Origin: Nematopogon swammerdamellus
Taxonomy: Eukaryota; Arthropoda; Insecta; Lepidoptera; Adelidae
Direction of reading: 5' to 3'
DNA length: 64,000 nt
Assembly: GCA_946902875.1 (NCBI GenBank)
Contig: OX336343.1
Span: 3,076,754-3,140,753 of the forward strand
In this document: positions 10,945-20,136 of the stretch, one piece after another
How the letters are laid out: each line of letters begins with the position of its first letter
Numbering within the stretch: the first letter of the stretch is position 1
Notes under the pieces: model-generated
What the model was told of the DNA's origin: nothing
What the model saw: the letters and a program-made list of their open reading frames with translations, nothing else
Databases searched by the model: none
Translations under genes and position numbers: made by a program

Positions 10945-11280
10945 AGTGATGTCAGCCAATAACACCGGGTGAACTAGGTGCCATGTCAGTGCTTCCCTTC
11001 ATTTCATGTCGGCTACAATGATCTGGACAGAAAACACGAACAATTTACATAGCCGTTTCGACCGACGACGTTTCGTTCAGTGCGGTGGTATCAACCCGGC
11101 CGGGATAAACCCTACCACCTAGTAAGGTAAGAAGGGAAGGGACCTACAGTTTTACGTGGAATCACGGTCAGCCTCCAACGGTCGAGCGGTCACCCATCCA
11201 AATACTGACCGCGGCCAGCGTTGCTTAACAATCAATAGCGACAGTCGACTGTCTGCACCATTGAGCTATCGAGGCTGACA
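10945..11280 (-). mobile_element. 5S-SINE, near full length
   Basis: Minus strand begins gtcagcctcgatagctc (11280 side), keeps the 5S-like gtatttggatgggtgaccgc, and runs through the shared middle into the tail. It is cut inside the tail near 10945. Confidence 0.85.
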
Positions 11281-11318
11281 TTTCATTCTATTTCATGACA
11301 TGACATTTCTGCCATAGA

Positions 11319-11400
11319 TGGCGTGAGTGGCGCCCACCATGACATGGCGATACGGAACCCTCGGTGCGCGAGTTCGACTCGGACTTGGCCGGTTTTACGT
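11319..11400 (-). mobile_element. MITE-M end fragment
   Basis: tagatggcgtgagtggcgcc, catgacatggcgatacggaa, ccctcggtgcgcgagttcg and cttggccgg match the left end of the MITE-M copy at 19635, reversed. Confidence 0.7.
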
Positions 11401-11726
11401 AATCGCTTTGTAGGTAAACCAGCGCTCGGGGCGTTTCTAGTAGAGGCGTTCTACTACTTCACTGCTCTGTGTGTTGTCCCGACCAAGCGCTGGCGGACGA
11501 CTTGGCAAGATCCACTGCACTATAACATTTCGGGTCTAATTATGATGAGGGCCCTGCCTGGGCAATAGAGGCAGTATGGTGGCGCCGCGAGTAATATTCC
11601 ACCGCTGGATGGATGTTAAATTATAATAAAATAGACTTTATTACGCTGCTGGATGCTCGAGAGCGACTCTTCATTCTGAAACCGCGGACGGGGACTCATG
11701 TAGCCACTAGATTAGGCACCGCAGAG
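11401..11726. other. Unassigned, contains an imperfect inverted pair
   Basis: gtaaaccagcgctcggggc (11414) and gaccaagcgctgg (11481) bracket 70 bases. No protein domain was recognised in the overlapping frames 11323-11568 and 11613-11798. Confidence 0.35.
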
Positions 11727-11733
11727 TATGAAC

Positions 11734-12026
11734 CACAGAGCATCAAATACCTACCGCGCGCGTCCCCTACTAGAGACGCCCTAAGCGATAATATTTGAAA
11801 CCCAAAAGTGTAGTACGCAGTGCTGCTAGCGCTTCGTATGTGTGTGTGTGTGTTAGTATCGACACTACACACAAAGAGGAGCAAGTTAGGCACACGCACA
11901 AAACAAATGCACACGCACAACACACATATGCTAGTCATAGGCCACGCCCACAGGCTTCAACGCCGTTGTAGAGAAATCGCGCTCAGGGCGCCTCTAGGAG
12001 GGGCGCGCGCATTTCATGCTCTGTGG
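11734..12026. mobile_element. hAT-like MITE, copy 1
   Basis: Inverted ends cacagagcatcaaatacc and catttcatgctctgtgg. TATGAAC flanks both sides (11727-11733 and 12027-12033). Internal tgtgtgtgtgtg and cacacgcacaaaacaaatgc are shared with copy 2 at 46099-46393. Confidence 0.8.
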
Positions 12027-12089
12027 TATGAACTCTCTCTCTGGCCTGTACCACTCGGGCCAACTATACCGTACGATTGATGCAGACAT

Positions 12090-12860
12090 ATGAAAAGTTA
12101 AAAATAAGTATAGGGAATGTTCTAGGTTTTCAATCTACAGGATCATCTTTAGTGAACCATGAGGTTGAAACAGCAAGTTTATGAACTTCGCTCGATAGAA
12201 AAAAAAATCCAAACATTTCTCTATTTTTGTATATTTTTTATAATTTTTCTCCAAATACAATTTTACATTATTTAGTGAAGTCAGTCAGTCAGCGTGTAAG
12301 CGTCCACTGCTGGAAATACGCCTCTCCAATTTTCCTCCAGTTCTCCCGGCCTTCAGCGGTACGGAACCACTGCTTTCCGCCGACGCACTTGATGTCGTCG
12401 TCCCACCTGGCGGGTGGTCTTCCCACACTCCGTTTTCCTGTCCACGGCCGCCAGTGTAGAACACGGTTACTCCAACGGTCGTCGTCTCTTCGGCTGACGT
12501 GTCCAGCCCACTGCCACTTGAGCTTAGCCACCCGGTATCCAATATCGACTACTTTGGTGCGTCGGCGGATTTCCTCGTTACGCACCATATCACGTAGCGA
12601 TATTCCCAGCATGGCTCGCTCCATTGCTCTCTGGGCAACTTTCAACCTTTGGACTACACCGACCGTCAGAGTCGTGTGAGTACGAGAGTTTTAGTGAAGT
12701 ACGATTTGAAAAAAATCACAAAGCTCAAATTTTTCATACTATTAAAATAAAAACGATTTGCGCGCTATTCGCATTCGCTTTGTTTTATCGTAAGCGCCTT
12801 GTGGCGATTCCATCCCGCTCTAGTAAGCGCCGCCCCCGTCCCCGCTCCCCATTCCGCTGA
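12090..12860. repeat. Interspersed repeat split by an RTE insertion
   Basis: 12090-12281 and 12690-12860 together match the reverse complement of 38325-38725 (gtttcaacctcatggttcac; tgttttatcgtaagcgccttg). The gap between the halves is the RTE copy at 12282-12689, flanked by tttagtgaagt duplicated at 12271-12281 and 12690-12700. The uninterrupted copy at 38 kb shows the empty site. Confidence 0.8.
12282..12689 (-). pseudogene. RTE-clade LINE, 5'-truncated (C-terminus of reverse transcriptase)
   Basis: About 130 codons on the minus strand. Visible blocks are VAQRAMERAMLGISLRD, RNEEIRRRTKVVDI, KLKWQWAGHVSRR, GRPPARWDDDIK and EAYFQQWTLTR, the C-terminal end of RTE-type endonuclease/reverse transcriptases. 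The element ends in an actgactgactg tail next to the left duplication. A target-site duplication of 11 bases (tttagtgaagt) brackets it, so it is a genuine target-primed insertion truncated at its 5' end. No catalytic residues are included, so it is dead. Confidence 0.9.
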
Positions 12861-13250
12861 GCGCACGACGTCACTAACTGTCTTCCGGCGAGTGTGTTTG
12901 CTGAATCCTGTGTTGCACGAGTAGAATGAATCTCGCACCTATTTACATCGGCATACGGTTCGTGTTTCAATCATCAGTGCTCGGGTAGCACGGTTTGAGT
13001 CTTATTTACACCTTAATCATCAATGAGTTAAGGATTGTCTTATTGATTGAGTTAAGGAATGACTTAAGGATGTCTTCAAAATTTGTACCAATAGGCTAGA
13101 CAGGCCGGCAATGAGTGCGGTTTCGCGGGGAGAGGCGAATATGGCTCCATCGACTGCACTTTTCGTCCCTCGGCACGGCAACCCATGCTGTTTTTTTTAA
13201 TAATAAAAAAATATATTTAAAATGTAAACAGTTTTGCTTACAGGAGATAA
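12861..13250. other. Unassigned spacer
   Basis: Contains a ttaaggattgtcttattga tandem-like motif around 13020-13075 and an AT-rich run at 13190-13230. No gene recognised. Confidence 0.35.
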
Positions 13251-13330
13251 AGTCAGTCAGCCAGTCAGTCAGCGTGTACGCGTCCACTGCTGGGCATACG
13301 CCTCTCCAATTTTCCTCCAGTCCTCTCCTC
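13251..13330 (-). mobile_element. RTE 3'-tail fragment
   Basis: gtcagtcagccagtcagtc, agcgtgtacgcgtccactgc, cctctccaattttcctcc are the reversed terminal bases of the RTE family at 12282 and 59309. Confidence 0.75.
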
Positions 13331-13419
13331 CGTCCTCAATTTCGTGTGATTATAGTGAAAACTCTAAAGTAAAACTTCAAATAATGAAAGCCTCGATGCG
13401 CGAGTCCGACTGGTTGGCT

Positions 13420-13775
13420 AATTTTTAGCGTTCCGTATCCGTCGTACGGGCCCCTATTACTAAGACTATACGCCGTCTGTCTGTCTGTCTGTCTGTCCGA
13501 GGGCTGTATCTCTTGAACCGTAACAGGAAGCCCGTTGAAAATTTCACAGAATATGTGTTATTATGGCCGATATAACATGAAATAATAAAAATAAGAAAAA
13601 GTAAAAAATTCACGGGGGTCCCCATACAAGAAACTAAAAATTGTATGCGCGCCATCTACAGAAAAGAGTATAAAGCATTTGAACTAATAAATAGATGGCG
13701 TGAGTAGCGCTGACCATGACATGGCGATACGGAACCCTCGGTGCGCGAGTTTAACTCGCACTTGGCCGGTTTTTT
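13420..13775 (-). mobile_element. MITE-M copy
   Basis: Reversed near-complete copy: gttccgtatccgtcgtacgg, ctgtctgtctgtctgtc, gctgtatctcttgaaccg, gtccccatacaagaaac, catgacatggcgatacgg, cactcg-like cacttggccgg. The other complete copy is 19635-20024. The ORF-like frame 13425-13655 is part of the repeat. Confidence 0.8.
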
Positions 13776-13857
13776 AGTATCGCCTTGTGTTCATAATTTT
13801 TCTGTTCCCTTGCAACAGAAAAAATTATGAACAGAAGGCGATACTAAAAAACCCGGC
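13762..13857. repeat. Inverted repeat, ~40-bp arms
   Basis: ccggttttttagtatcgcc at the left pairs with ggcgatactaaaaaacccgg at the right, and ttcataatttttctgtt pairs with aacagaaaaaattatgaa, leaving a loop of about 7 bases. It starts inside the end of MITE-M. Confidence 0.85.
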
Positions 13858-13989
13858 TCAATTATCCTCGATCGCATAAAACTTATCCTGTTTATAGAAA
13901 CACACCATATTGTACCCAAATTGTTCCTTCCTACCCTACGTATGATGCCAACGTTGTTGATATGAATTATCTTACTCAAATATTTCTCC

Positions 13990-14465
13990 TGTTTTTCCAA
14001 AATACTGAAAGGACCATGGGCGTTTTGGTCCTTATGTGACATCAGGACCAAAACGCACATTGTCCAATCAAGATGAGTCATACATCGTTGGATAGCTCTT
14101 TTCAAATTGAAAAAAATACTATGACGGCAAACCCGTAAGTGTTGTCCATTTTGAAATATACTCTTCAGAAAATACCAATTTTTTTGCTCTAAATATAATT
14201 ATAAAAATTCATATCTGTTCATCGACTCGGTCATATCATAAATCGTCGGAGCGAGACAGCGATAAATAATAATAGAAACTTTCAAAAAGTAAAAAAAATA
14301 TAGAAAATAATTAACACAACAGAAATAATAAAAAAAAACTTTCAAAGTAGGATTACTCAAATGGACAGCGAATCGGGACTAACGCCTCAATTATTCTTAT
14401 TATACAAAAAAGTACCTTTCCAACGACGTATCACTCATCTTGATTGGTGCCAGGACCAGATTCCA
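13990..14465. mobile_element. Foldback element
   Basis: tccaatcaagatgagtcata (14064) pairs with atcactcatcttgattgg (14430), and cgttggatagctctttt pairs with a weaker partner near 14410. Outer ends ggaccaaaacg and gccaggaccaga are also related. The minus frame 13791-14105 is not recognisable. Confidence 0.55.
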
Positions 14466-14724
14466 TACATTTGTGCCCATCCTCCTTTAGTCTACTCTCT
14501 CTCTACACAGACAGAACTCGTCAAATGATAATGCAACAACGATACAAGTAGTTGGTTTGATCGGAATAGATGCCTTCATCGAGTTCCATTCTGCACAGAT
14601 AAATAGTTGGTCATTTTAGTTGGTCGGAGAAGAAGGACAGTCTTCTCCCACAAGTGTCAGTGTATCCAATGCCATGAACATGTCTGGTTAATGATCATTA
14701 ATCTGTCTCGATAGCTCAAAAGCT

Positions 14725-14790
14725 GCCTCGATAGCTCAGTGGTGCGGTCGGTCGACTGTTGTTAAGCAACCCTGAGCGCCGCTATTACAT
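14725..14790 (+). mobile_element. 5S-SINE head fragment
   Basis: Has ctcgatagctcagtggtgcg, gtcggtcgactgttgtt and aagcaaccctgagcgc, then diverges before the 5S C-box. Confidence 0.75.
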
Positions 14791-14847
14791 TGGCACATAC
14801 ATACATAATTATCTACATTGAATACTTTTAGCCTACCATAGATATTC

Positions 14848-15020
14848 ATATGGTTGGTGTTTGGCTTACCATGGTTGGAATTCGCGGTCGCTATGGCCGA
14901 CGTTTCGGACTGGCGCGTGCAGCACTCGCCCTGAGGATGGATTGCGAGCGCCAGTCCGAAACGTCGGCCATAGTGACCGCGATTTCCAACCACGGTAAGC
15001 CAAACACCAACCATATCTAC
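14848..15020. mobile_element. Hairpin MITE, ~70-bp arms
   Basis: catatggttggtgtttggct at the left and agccaaacaccaaccatat at the right. The arms remain paired through cgctatggccgacgtttcgg / ccgaaacgtcggccatag, with about 33 unpaired bases between (14918-14950, containing gccctgaggatgg). It lies in the P450 intron after the exon at 15133-15219. Confidence 0.85.
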
Positions 15021-15132
15021 TCAATTGAATATGTTTGGGCTCAATCCCAAAAATATTCAAAAGTAGCTGTCTTCTAGGACAGGATCGAAGAACATGATCT
15101 CCGTGCATTGAAGGTGAATTTATTCGACTTAC

Positions 15133-15219
15133 GTCTCTTGGTTGAAATTTGTTGAGTTTCTTGCACGGTTGCGAAGCCGAGGTCATCGCCTGTCTTCGGG
15201 GGTGTATGTCTCAATGTAC
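15133..15219 (-). CDS. CYP9-like cytochrome P450, exon 6 (partial gene)
   Basis: Twenty-nine codons on the minus strand. Acceptor aatattacag lies just upstream and donor gtaagt starts at 15132. Read after the G left by the previous exon, it gives TLRHTPPKTGDDLGFATVQE, then TQQISTKR. This is the loop before helix I; lepidopteran CYP9 proteins have a similar GFATVEES segment there. The exon ends in phase 1. The next exon (I-helix oxygen-binding motif and heme loop) was not found in 1-15132 and probably lies to the left of the window. Confidence rests on matching phase and the GFATVQE block. Confidence 0.8.
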
Positions 15220-15239
15220 CTGTAATATTAAATATTAAA

Positions 15240-16440
15240 TTAGGCTCCCAAGAATCTTCGAAGTTCCTTATGAATCCTACGATGTAGTGGGCGAAAAGTC
15301 ATCCACAGCTCACTGGTAATCCGTAAAGTTTAAATTAGGACATTCTATTTGTAACATGGGTTCCTACATACTACTTATGATAAAACATTATTATCATTTA
15401 AACATTGTCACCTTAGCAGATCACACATCTACGGATACCACATCAGCTCTTACTCCCGCCTTCCCAGGTATCCGCGCGGATACCAGAAATGGTGGCACCA
15501 AATGTTCGCACATTTTGTAGACATGCAATTTCAGTGAATTTTTCTCATTAGAACTAAACAGAACGGTCGATATATGATTTAAAAAACCTTGCAATTATTC
15601 TCCTACACGCCTTGGGAAACTGGATTATACATTATTTTATTTATCTGTGACTGGATTGCGTGTTCATACCACAGATTACCAATATATATGTTCCAAAGAG
15701 TAAAGTAATAGGCCTGATATTTTGACACAAGGTTCTTGTTTTTCTTTATTATTTATGTGTGGTTTGGATTCAAGTCCCACTGTCATTCGGAGTTTACTGT
15801 TCTAAAGAGCGCGTTCTTTTAACTACACATCAATATATAATAAAATTGTGTAAAATCGGAAAACATTTAGGCGGTGTTTTATTTTTCCTGGAGTTGAATC
15901 CAAACTTTTGTTTTAGATTGTCTTGTGGGTAATTTAATTTATCTACAAGTGTAAATAGAGTTTATTAATCAGACTTAATTATTTTAAGAAATATTTGAGA
16001 TTATGACCGCGCGGTCGCGCCCAAAATGTTGCGTATTTTCGCGCGGTGAAAATTGCACGGAAGCCATATTTAAAAATTTGGCAAGCCTACAGGTAATTTG
16101 TACTTATATTATGTGAACTATAATATTACATAAGTTCTTTTAGTATTGTCAGGCCAGGCGCACTCCGCACTTTAGGTATGAAGCTACAAGTACATCGGCG
16201 GGCCCGGCTTGAGTTCGGCTTGAGGGCCGGGCTTCAATGGAAGCGTGCCGAGTCAGAAGAGATAGAGTTACTCGTTAGAAAGAGAAGCGTGTTGTAGGTG
16301 AATATAATTTTAGGCAAGCAGCGCTGTGCGAGCTGAATAAAATTGCACTTTATTGCGTCGTTTCAAGAGTAGCTATTTATTTGTGTGTCTTTGTAGAGTG
16401 ATCCTTCTGTACGTTTGTACTATTAATGTATTCTGTGGTA
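15240..16440. other. P450 intron, mostly unassigned
   Basis: 15240-16240 is AT-rich with no recognised repeat. 16255-16440 (gatagagttactcgttagaa, gctctgtgcgag-like, gagtagctatttatttgtg, ttctgtggtatt) recurs in the same orientation at 24640-24810. Confidence 0.5.
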
Positions 16441-16472
16441 TTGTTCTTGGATAAAGAAAGTATACTAGGTAC

Positions 16473-16608
16473 CTTTTTTGGCTTCCATGAGCAGATGTAT
16501 CATATCGTGCCTTACGATCTTGTTGTCCTCGCGGTGCTTTATAGTTTGAGAGACCAGATTGCGGAAAAACTGGATCGCTTTTTGATCGAAGAAGCTCATT
16601 CCAAGCAA
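16473..16608 (-). CDS. CYP9-like cytochrome P450, exon 5
   Basis: 136 nt on the minus strand. Acceptor tttcttgtgtgctag precedes; donor gtacct follows at 16472, and reading through would give an immediate stop (TAG). The peptide includes LLGMSFFDQKAIQFFRNLVS and REDNKIVRHDMIHLLMEAKK. The block DMIHLLMEAKK is a hallmark of clan-3 P450s (CYP6/CYP9) at the end of helix G/H, and the sequence fits CYP9 best from memory. It starts in phase 0, matching the end of exon 4, and ends in phase 1, matching exon 6. Plus-strand and other minus-strand frames over the same bases (16426-16782, 16373-16615) are shadows. Confidence 0.9.
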
Positions 16609-16692
16609 CTAGCACACAAGAAAGATACTAAAACACGTTTTCCAAAGGTATCATCATACACAAGGTCTGAGAATATCTTGATATCTTTATCA

Positions 16693-16880
16693 GCCTCCGT
16701 AGCTCAGTGGTGGCGGGCGGTCGACTGTGTCGTCGTCGTGATCATAAGCACACCTGGGCGCGGTCATTACTTGGATGGGTGACCGCTTGACCGTTGGAGG
16801 CTGACCGTGGTTCGGATTCCACGTCAAACTGTAGGTCCCTTCCCTTCTTACCTTACAAGTTGGTAGGGTTGATACCACCG
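16693..16880 (+). mobile_element. 5S-SINE, 3'-truncated
   Basis: gcctccgtagctcagtggtg, cattacttggatgggtgacc, gcttgaccgttggaggctg and ttcggattccacgtc, then part of the shared middle. It has an extra cgtcgtcgtgatc stretch between the A box and the 5S part, also seen at 46431. Confidence 0.85.
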
Positions 16881-16901
16881 CAGTAAAGGAAAGGTAGGTT
16901 T

Positions 16902-17252
16902 GTTAGCCTCGGTAGCCCAGTGGTGCAGTCGGTCGACTGATCTATAAGCAACCCTGAGCGCGGTCAGTTCTTGGATGGGTGACCGATCGACCGTTGGAGG
17001 CTGACAGTGGTCCGGATTCCACGTAAAACTGTAGGTCCCTTCTTCCCTTCTTACCTTAATAGGTGGTAGGGTTTATCCTGCCCGGCTGGGTACCACCACA
17101 CTTAATAAAACGTCGGTCGATACGGCTATGTAACGAATAGTTCGTGTTTTCCGTCCGGTTCAATGCAGTCGACATGAAATGAAGGGAAGCACTGACATGG
17201 CACCTAGTTGACCGATGTGTTATGGGCTGACATCACGGATGTAGTAGGTGAT
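16902..17252 (+). mobile_element. 5S-SINE, near full length
   Basis: tagcctcggtagcccagtgg, gcaaccctgagcgcggtcag, ttcttggatgggtgaccgat, through the shared middle (gtaccaccac) to gacatcacggatgtagtagg, where it stops without poly-A. Confidence 0.9.
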
Positions 17253-17337
17253 TAGCAATCAATCAATCATCAATAAAAATCATACTACTAGGACTAGTAA
17301 GTAGGTAAGTAGGTGAGAACCAACGCCACATATTAAA

Positions 17338-17775
17338 AAAAAAAGTTTTAAAAAACATAAAACCGACTTCTTAAAAAAAGTAAAACTAAAAAACTATTTA
17401 AAATAAAAATATAAAAACCGCCTTCAAAAATATATGAAATAAAAACCTAAAAAAAAAAACCAACCCTAGAGTTGAAGGCGGTGCTAAAAAGGCTACACAA
17501 ATCACAAAGGATATTATCATCCACTCATGTTTTCTTTCATGCATCATTTTTGCTTGCTTTACAAATCACAAAGGATATTATCATCCACTCATGTTTTCTT
17601 TCATGCATCATTTTTGCTTGCTTTAGCACCGCCTTCAACTCTAGGGTTGGTTTTTTTTTTTAGGTTTTTATTTCATATATTTTTGAAGGCGGTTTTTATA
17701 TTTTTATTTTAAATAGTTTTTTAGTTTTACTTTTTTTAAGAAGTCGGTTTTATGTTTTTTAAAACTTTTTTTTTA
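17338..17775. repeat. Large hairpin with a doubled loop
   Basis: Left arm 17338-17490 (ataaaaccgacttctt, aaaccgccttcaaaaatata, caaccctagagttgaaggcg) is the reverse complement of 17622-17775. The loop has two direct copies of a ~63-base unit (acaaatcacaaaggatatta, ccactcatgttttctttc). Small frames 17472-17663 and 17527-17712 come from the repeat. Confidence 0.9.
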
Positions 17776-19566
17776 TTTCACAGTTTTTTTTAGTAATTTT
17801 TTGCTATTAATGTACTCGGCGGAATCGCTCGGCCTTCGGCCTCGCGATTCCGCCTCGCTTTCCAATCCGATCTTGACCCAATTAAAATAGGACCACGTCA
17901 GCTTCGATAGCTCAGTGGTGCAGACAGTCAACTGTCGCTATTGAATTTTAAGCAACGCTGGGTGCGGTCAGTACTTAGATGGGTGACCGCTGACCGTTGG
18001 AGGCTGACCAAGGTTCGGATTCCTCGTAAAACTGTAAGTCCCTTCCCTCGTAATCTTACTTGGTGGTAGGGTTTAACCTTCCCGGGTTGGTACCACCGCA
18101 CTGAATTAAACGTCGGTCGAAACGGCTATGTAAATAGTTTGTGTTTTCCGACCAGTTCAGTGTAGTCAGCACGATCAAAGGGGGAAGCACTGACATGGCG
18201 CTGGTGTTATGGGCTGACATCACGGACGTTGTAGGTGATGTTGCAGAACTTAGTAGAATGGACAGACATAAACGTGTTACGGAAGCCTACTTTTATTATA
18301 AAATAACCGTCGGAGGACCTTGGTTGAAAATTGTAAAATTTAGTAGAACGGATAGACATGCATATGTTACGGAACCCTACATTCATTTTGCAGAACTTAG
18401 TAGAATGGACAGACATAAACGTGTTACGGAACCCTACCTAACAGTTGCACTCCGGGAGTGCCGGCAGATCCCGTGCCACTCTAACTTAACCCTTAACGCA
18501 ATGACTTAAGGTTTCATTTTAAAAATGACGCTGACGCGATGTCGCGAGTTATACATTTTTACCCACCTAAAAAAGTGCCAAGAGCCGCTAAAGAAGTTTT
18601 CACTTCAAAAACCTCAGGGTTATCCCCTTTCAAATAAAAAAAAAAAAGAATTTTCAAAATCGGCCCACAATTGACGGAGTAATCGCGTAACAAACATCCA
18701 AAAAAAAAGAAAACATACCGTCGAATTGACAATCTTTTAGGTCTAAAGTAAATTTCTCGTGAAGACAAATGCAACGAGCCCAAACACGATGGGTTTATCA
18801 TGTGTAGTTTAGGAGTTCCTATGGCCACCTTCTGTCTCCATCATCAAACCAGCTCGATGGTACTCGGTACAGTAGGTACTGGCCAGGTACCATAATAAAT
18901 TAAGCGCCGGTCGGAAAAGATAAAAAAATTTCAAATTTAGAATATTCATGAAACAAGGGTCCGAATATGTATCACTAGTATATCGATTCATGTATTTCAA
19001 CAGGACAGAGAAAATTTCAAAATATTAGGTATTTAATACTTTTTAGTTTTTTTTTTTTTGTTTTTTGGAAATCGGTTTAATATTTTTTAAAACAGTTTTT
19101 ATTTCATTCTTTTTAGTAATATTACATAAAAAAGAATAATCGAAATCGAATAATCGAAATCGATTGAAGTGGTACAGAATTATTCGCCATATGTGTCAGA
19201 CTGCAAATTGCTGAATAAGTCCACATCACAAATGTTTTGCTGAAGGTAACCACACACCATACTAATTTATCAAACTGAAAATTGCCGAAAACGACCACAT
19301 CACAAGTTTTGCTGAAGGTAACCACACACCATAGTATTATGCTGATTTTTCGAAAACCACTGAACCAATTTCGATAAAATTGAAATGGGACCACCTCGGA
19401 AGTATGACCTAACTAACAAAAAAAGAATTTTCTAAATCGGCCCTCAATTGACGGAGAAATCGCGTAACAAACATACAAAAAAATAAAAAAAAAAAAAATA
19501 AAAAAAAAAATAAAAAAAAACATACAGACGAATTGAGAACCTCCTCCTTTTTTGGAAGTCGGTTAA
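17396..19566 (+). mobile_element. aagtcggtt-type element, copy 1
   Basis: Together with its hairpin it runs from accgacttc to the end ggaagtcggtt. Contains gtactcggcggaatcgctcg, a nested 5S-SINE, gcagaacttagtagaatgg repeats and a long stretch (19120-19566) read on the minus strand as a common lepidopteran repeat (gaagtcggtt, gtatgtttgttacgcgattt reversed). It is almost identical to 20137-22291 at an offset of 2736 (later 2732). No complete transposase or RT frame. Confidence 0.8.
17897..18241 (+). mobile_element. 5S-SINE nested in copy 1
   Basis: gtcagcttcgatagctcagt, the 5S-like gcaacgctgggtgcggtcag and agatgggtgaccgctg, shared middle, tail to gtaggtgatg; no poly-A. The same insertion occupies the same place in copy 2. 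Confidence 0.9.
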
Positions 19567-19634
19567 TAAATTAGAAATATGCGAAGGAGTTCTATAGGTT
19601 ATACATTGTATGAAAATGAGTGGGCTATTGCCAA
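19567..19634. other. Unique spacer between the two copies
   Basis: Short AT-rich sequence not found in copy 2's flank. Confidence 0.4.
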
Positions 19635-20024
19635 CCGGCCAAGTGCGAGTCGAACTCGCGCACCGAGGGTTCCGTATAGCCATGTCATGGTCAGCGCCAC
19701 TCACGCCATTTATGGCGTGTTTTATTAAATGCTTCATATTAGTTAAAATTCATGATTAGTTAAAATGCTTCATACTGTTTTCGGTAGATGGCGCGCATAC
19801 ACTTTTTAGTTTCTTGTATGGGGACCCCCGTGAATTTTTTACTTTTTCTTATTTTTATTATTTGTTATTATATCGGCCATAATAGCACATATTCTGTCAA
19901 AATTTTAACGGGCTACCTATTACGGTTCAAGAGATACAGCCCTCGGACAGACAGACAGACAGACAGACAGACGGCGTAGGCTTAGTAATAGGTTCCCATA
20001 CGACGGATACGAAACCCTAAAAAG
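19635..20024 (+). mobile_element. MITE-M, most complete copy
   Basis: Starts accggccaagtgcgagtcg, then catgtcatggtcagcgccac, gtttcttgtatggggacccc, tatatcggccataatagcac, cagacagacagacagacag, ending cgaaaccctaaaaa. Used here as the reference for fragments at 3985, 11319, 13420, 28261, 30570, 33719, 37851 and 55650. Confidence 0.85.
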
Positions 20025-20136
20025 GAACGGCGAACAAGCGAAAACTATTTTTAAGTTTTATTGAATTCATATTATCTATTACTTCGTCATTTCTGAGGTT
20101 TTCATCCAGCCAACAAAGTAACAACACGTATCAATA

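Noticed and set aside
16426..16782. 118-codon plus-strand frame
   Set aside because: Shadow of P450 exon 5, running on into a SINE.
16904..17060. 5S rRNA gene
   Set aside because: Only the internal promoter part resembles 5S rRNA; the outer stems are absent and the unit is dispersed with a SINE tail.
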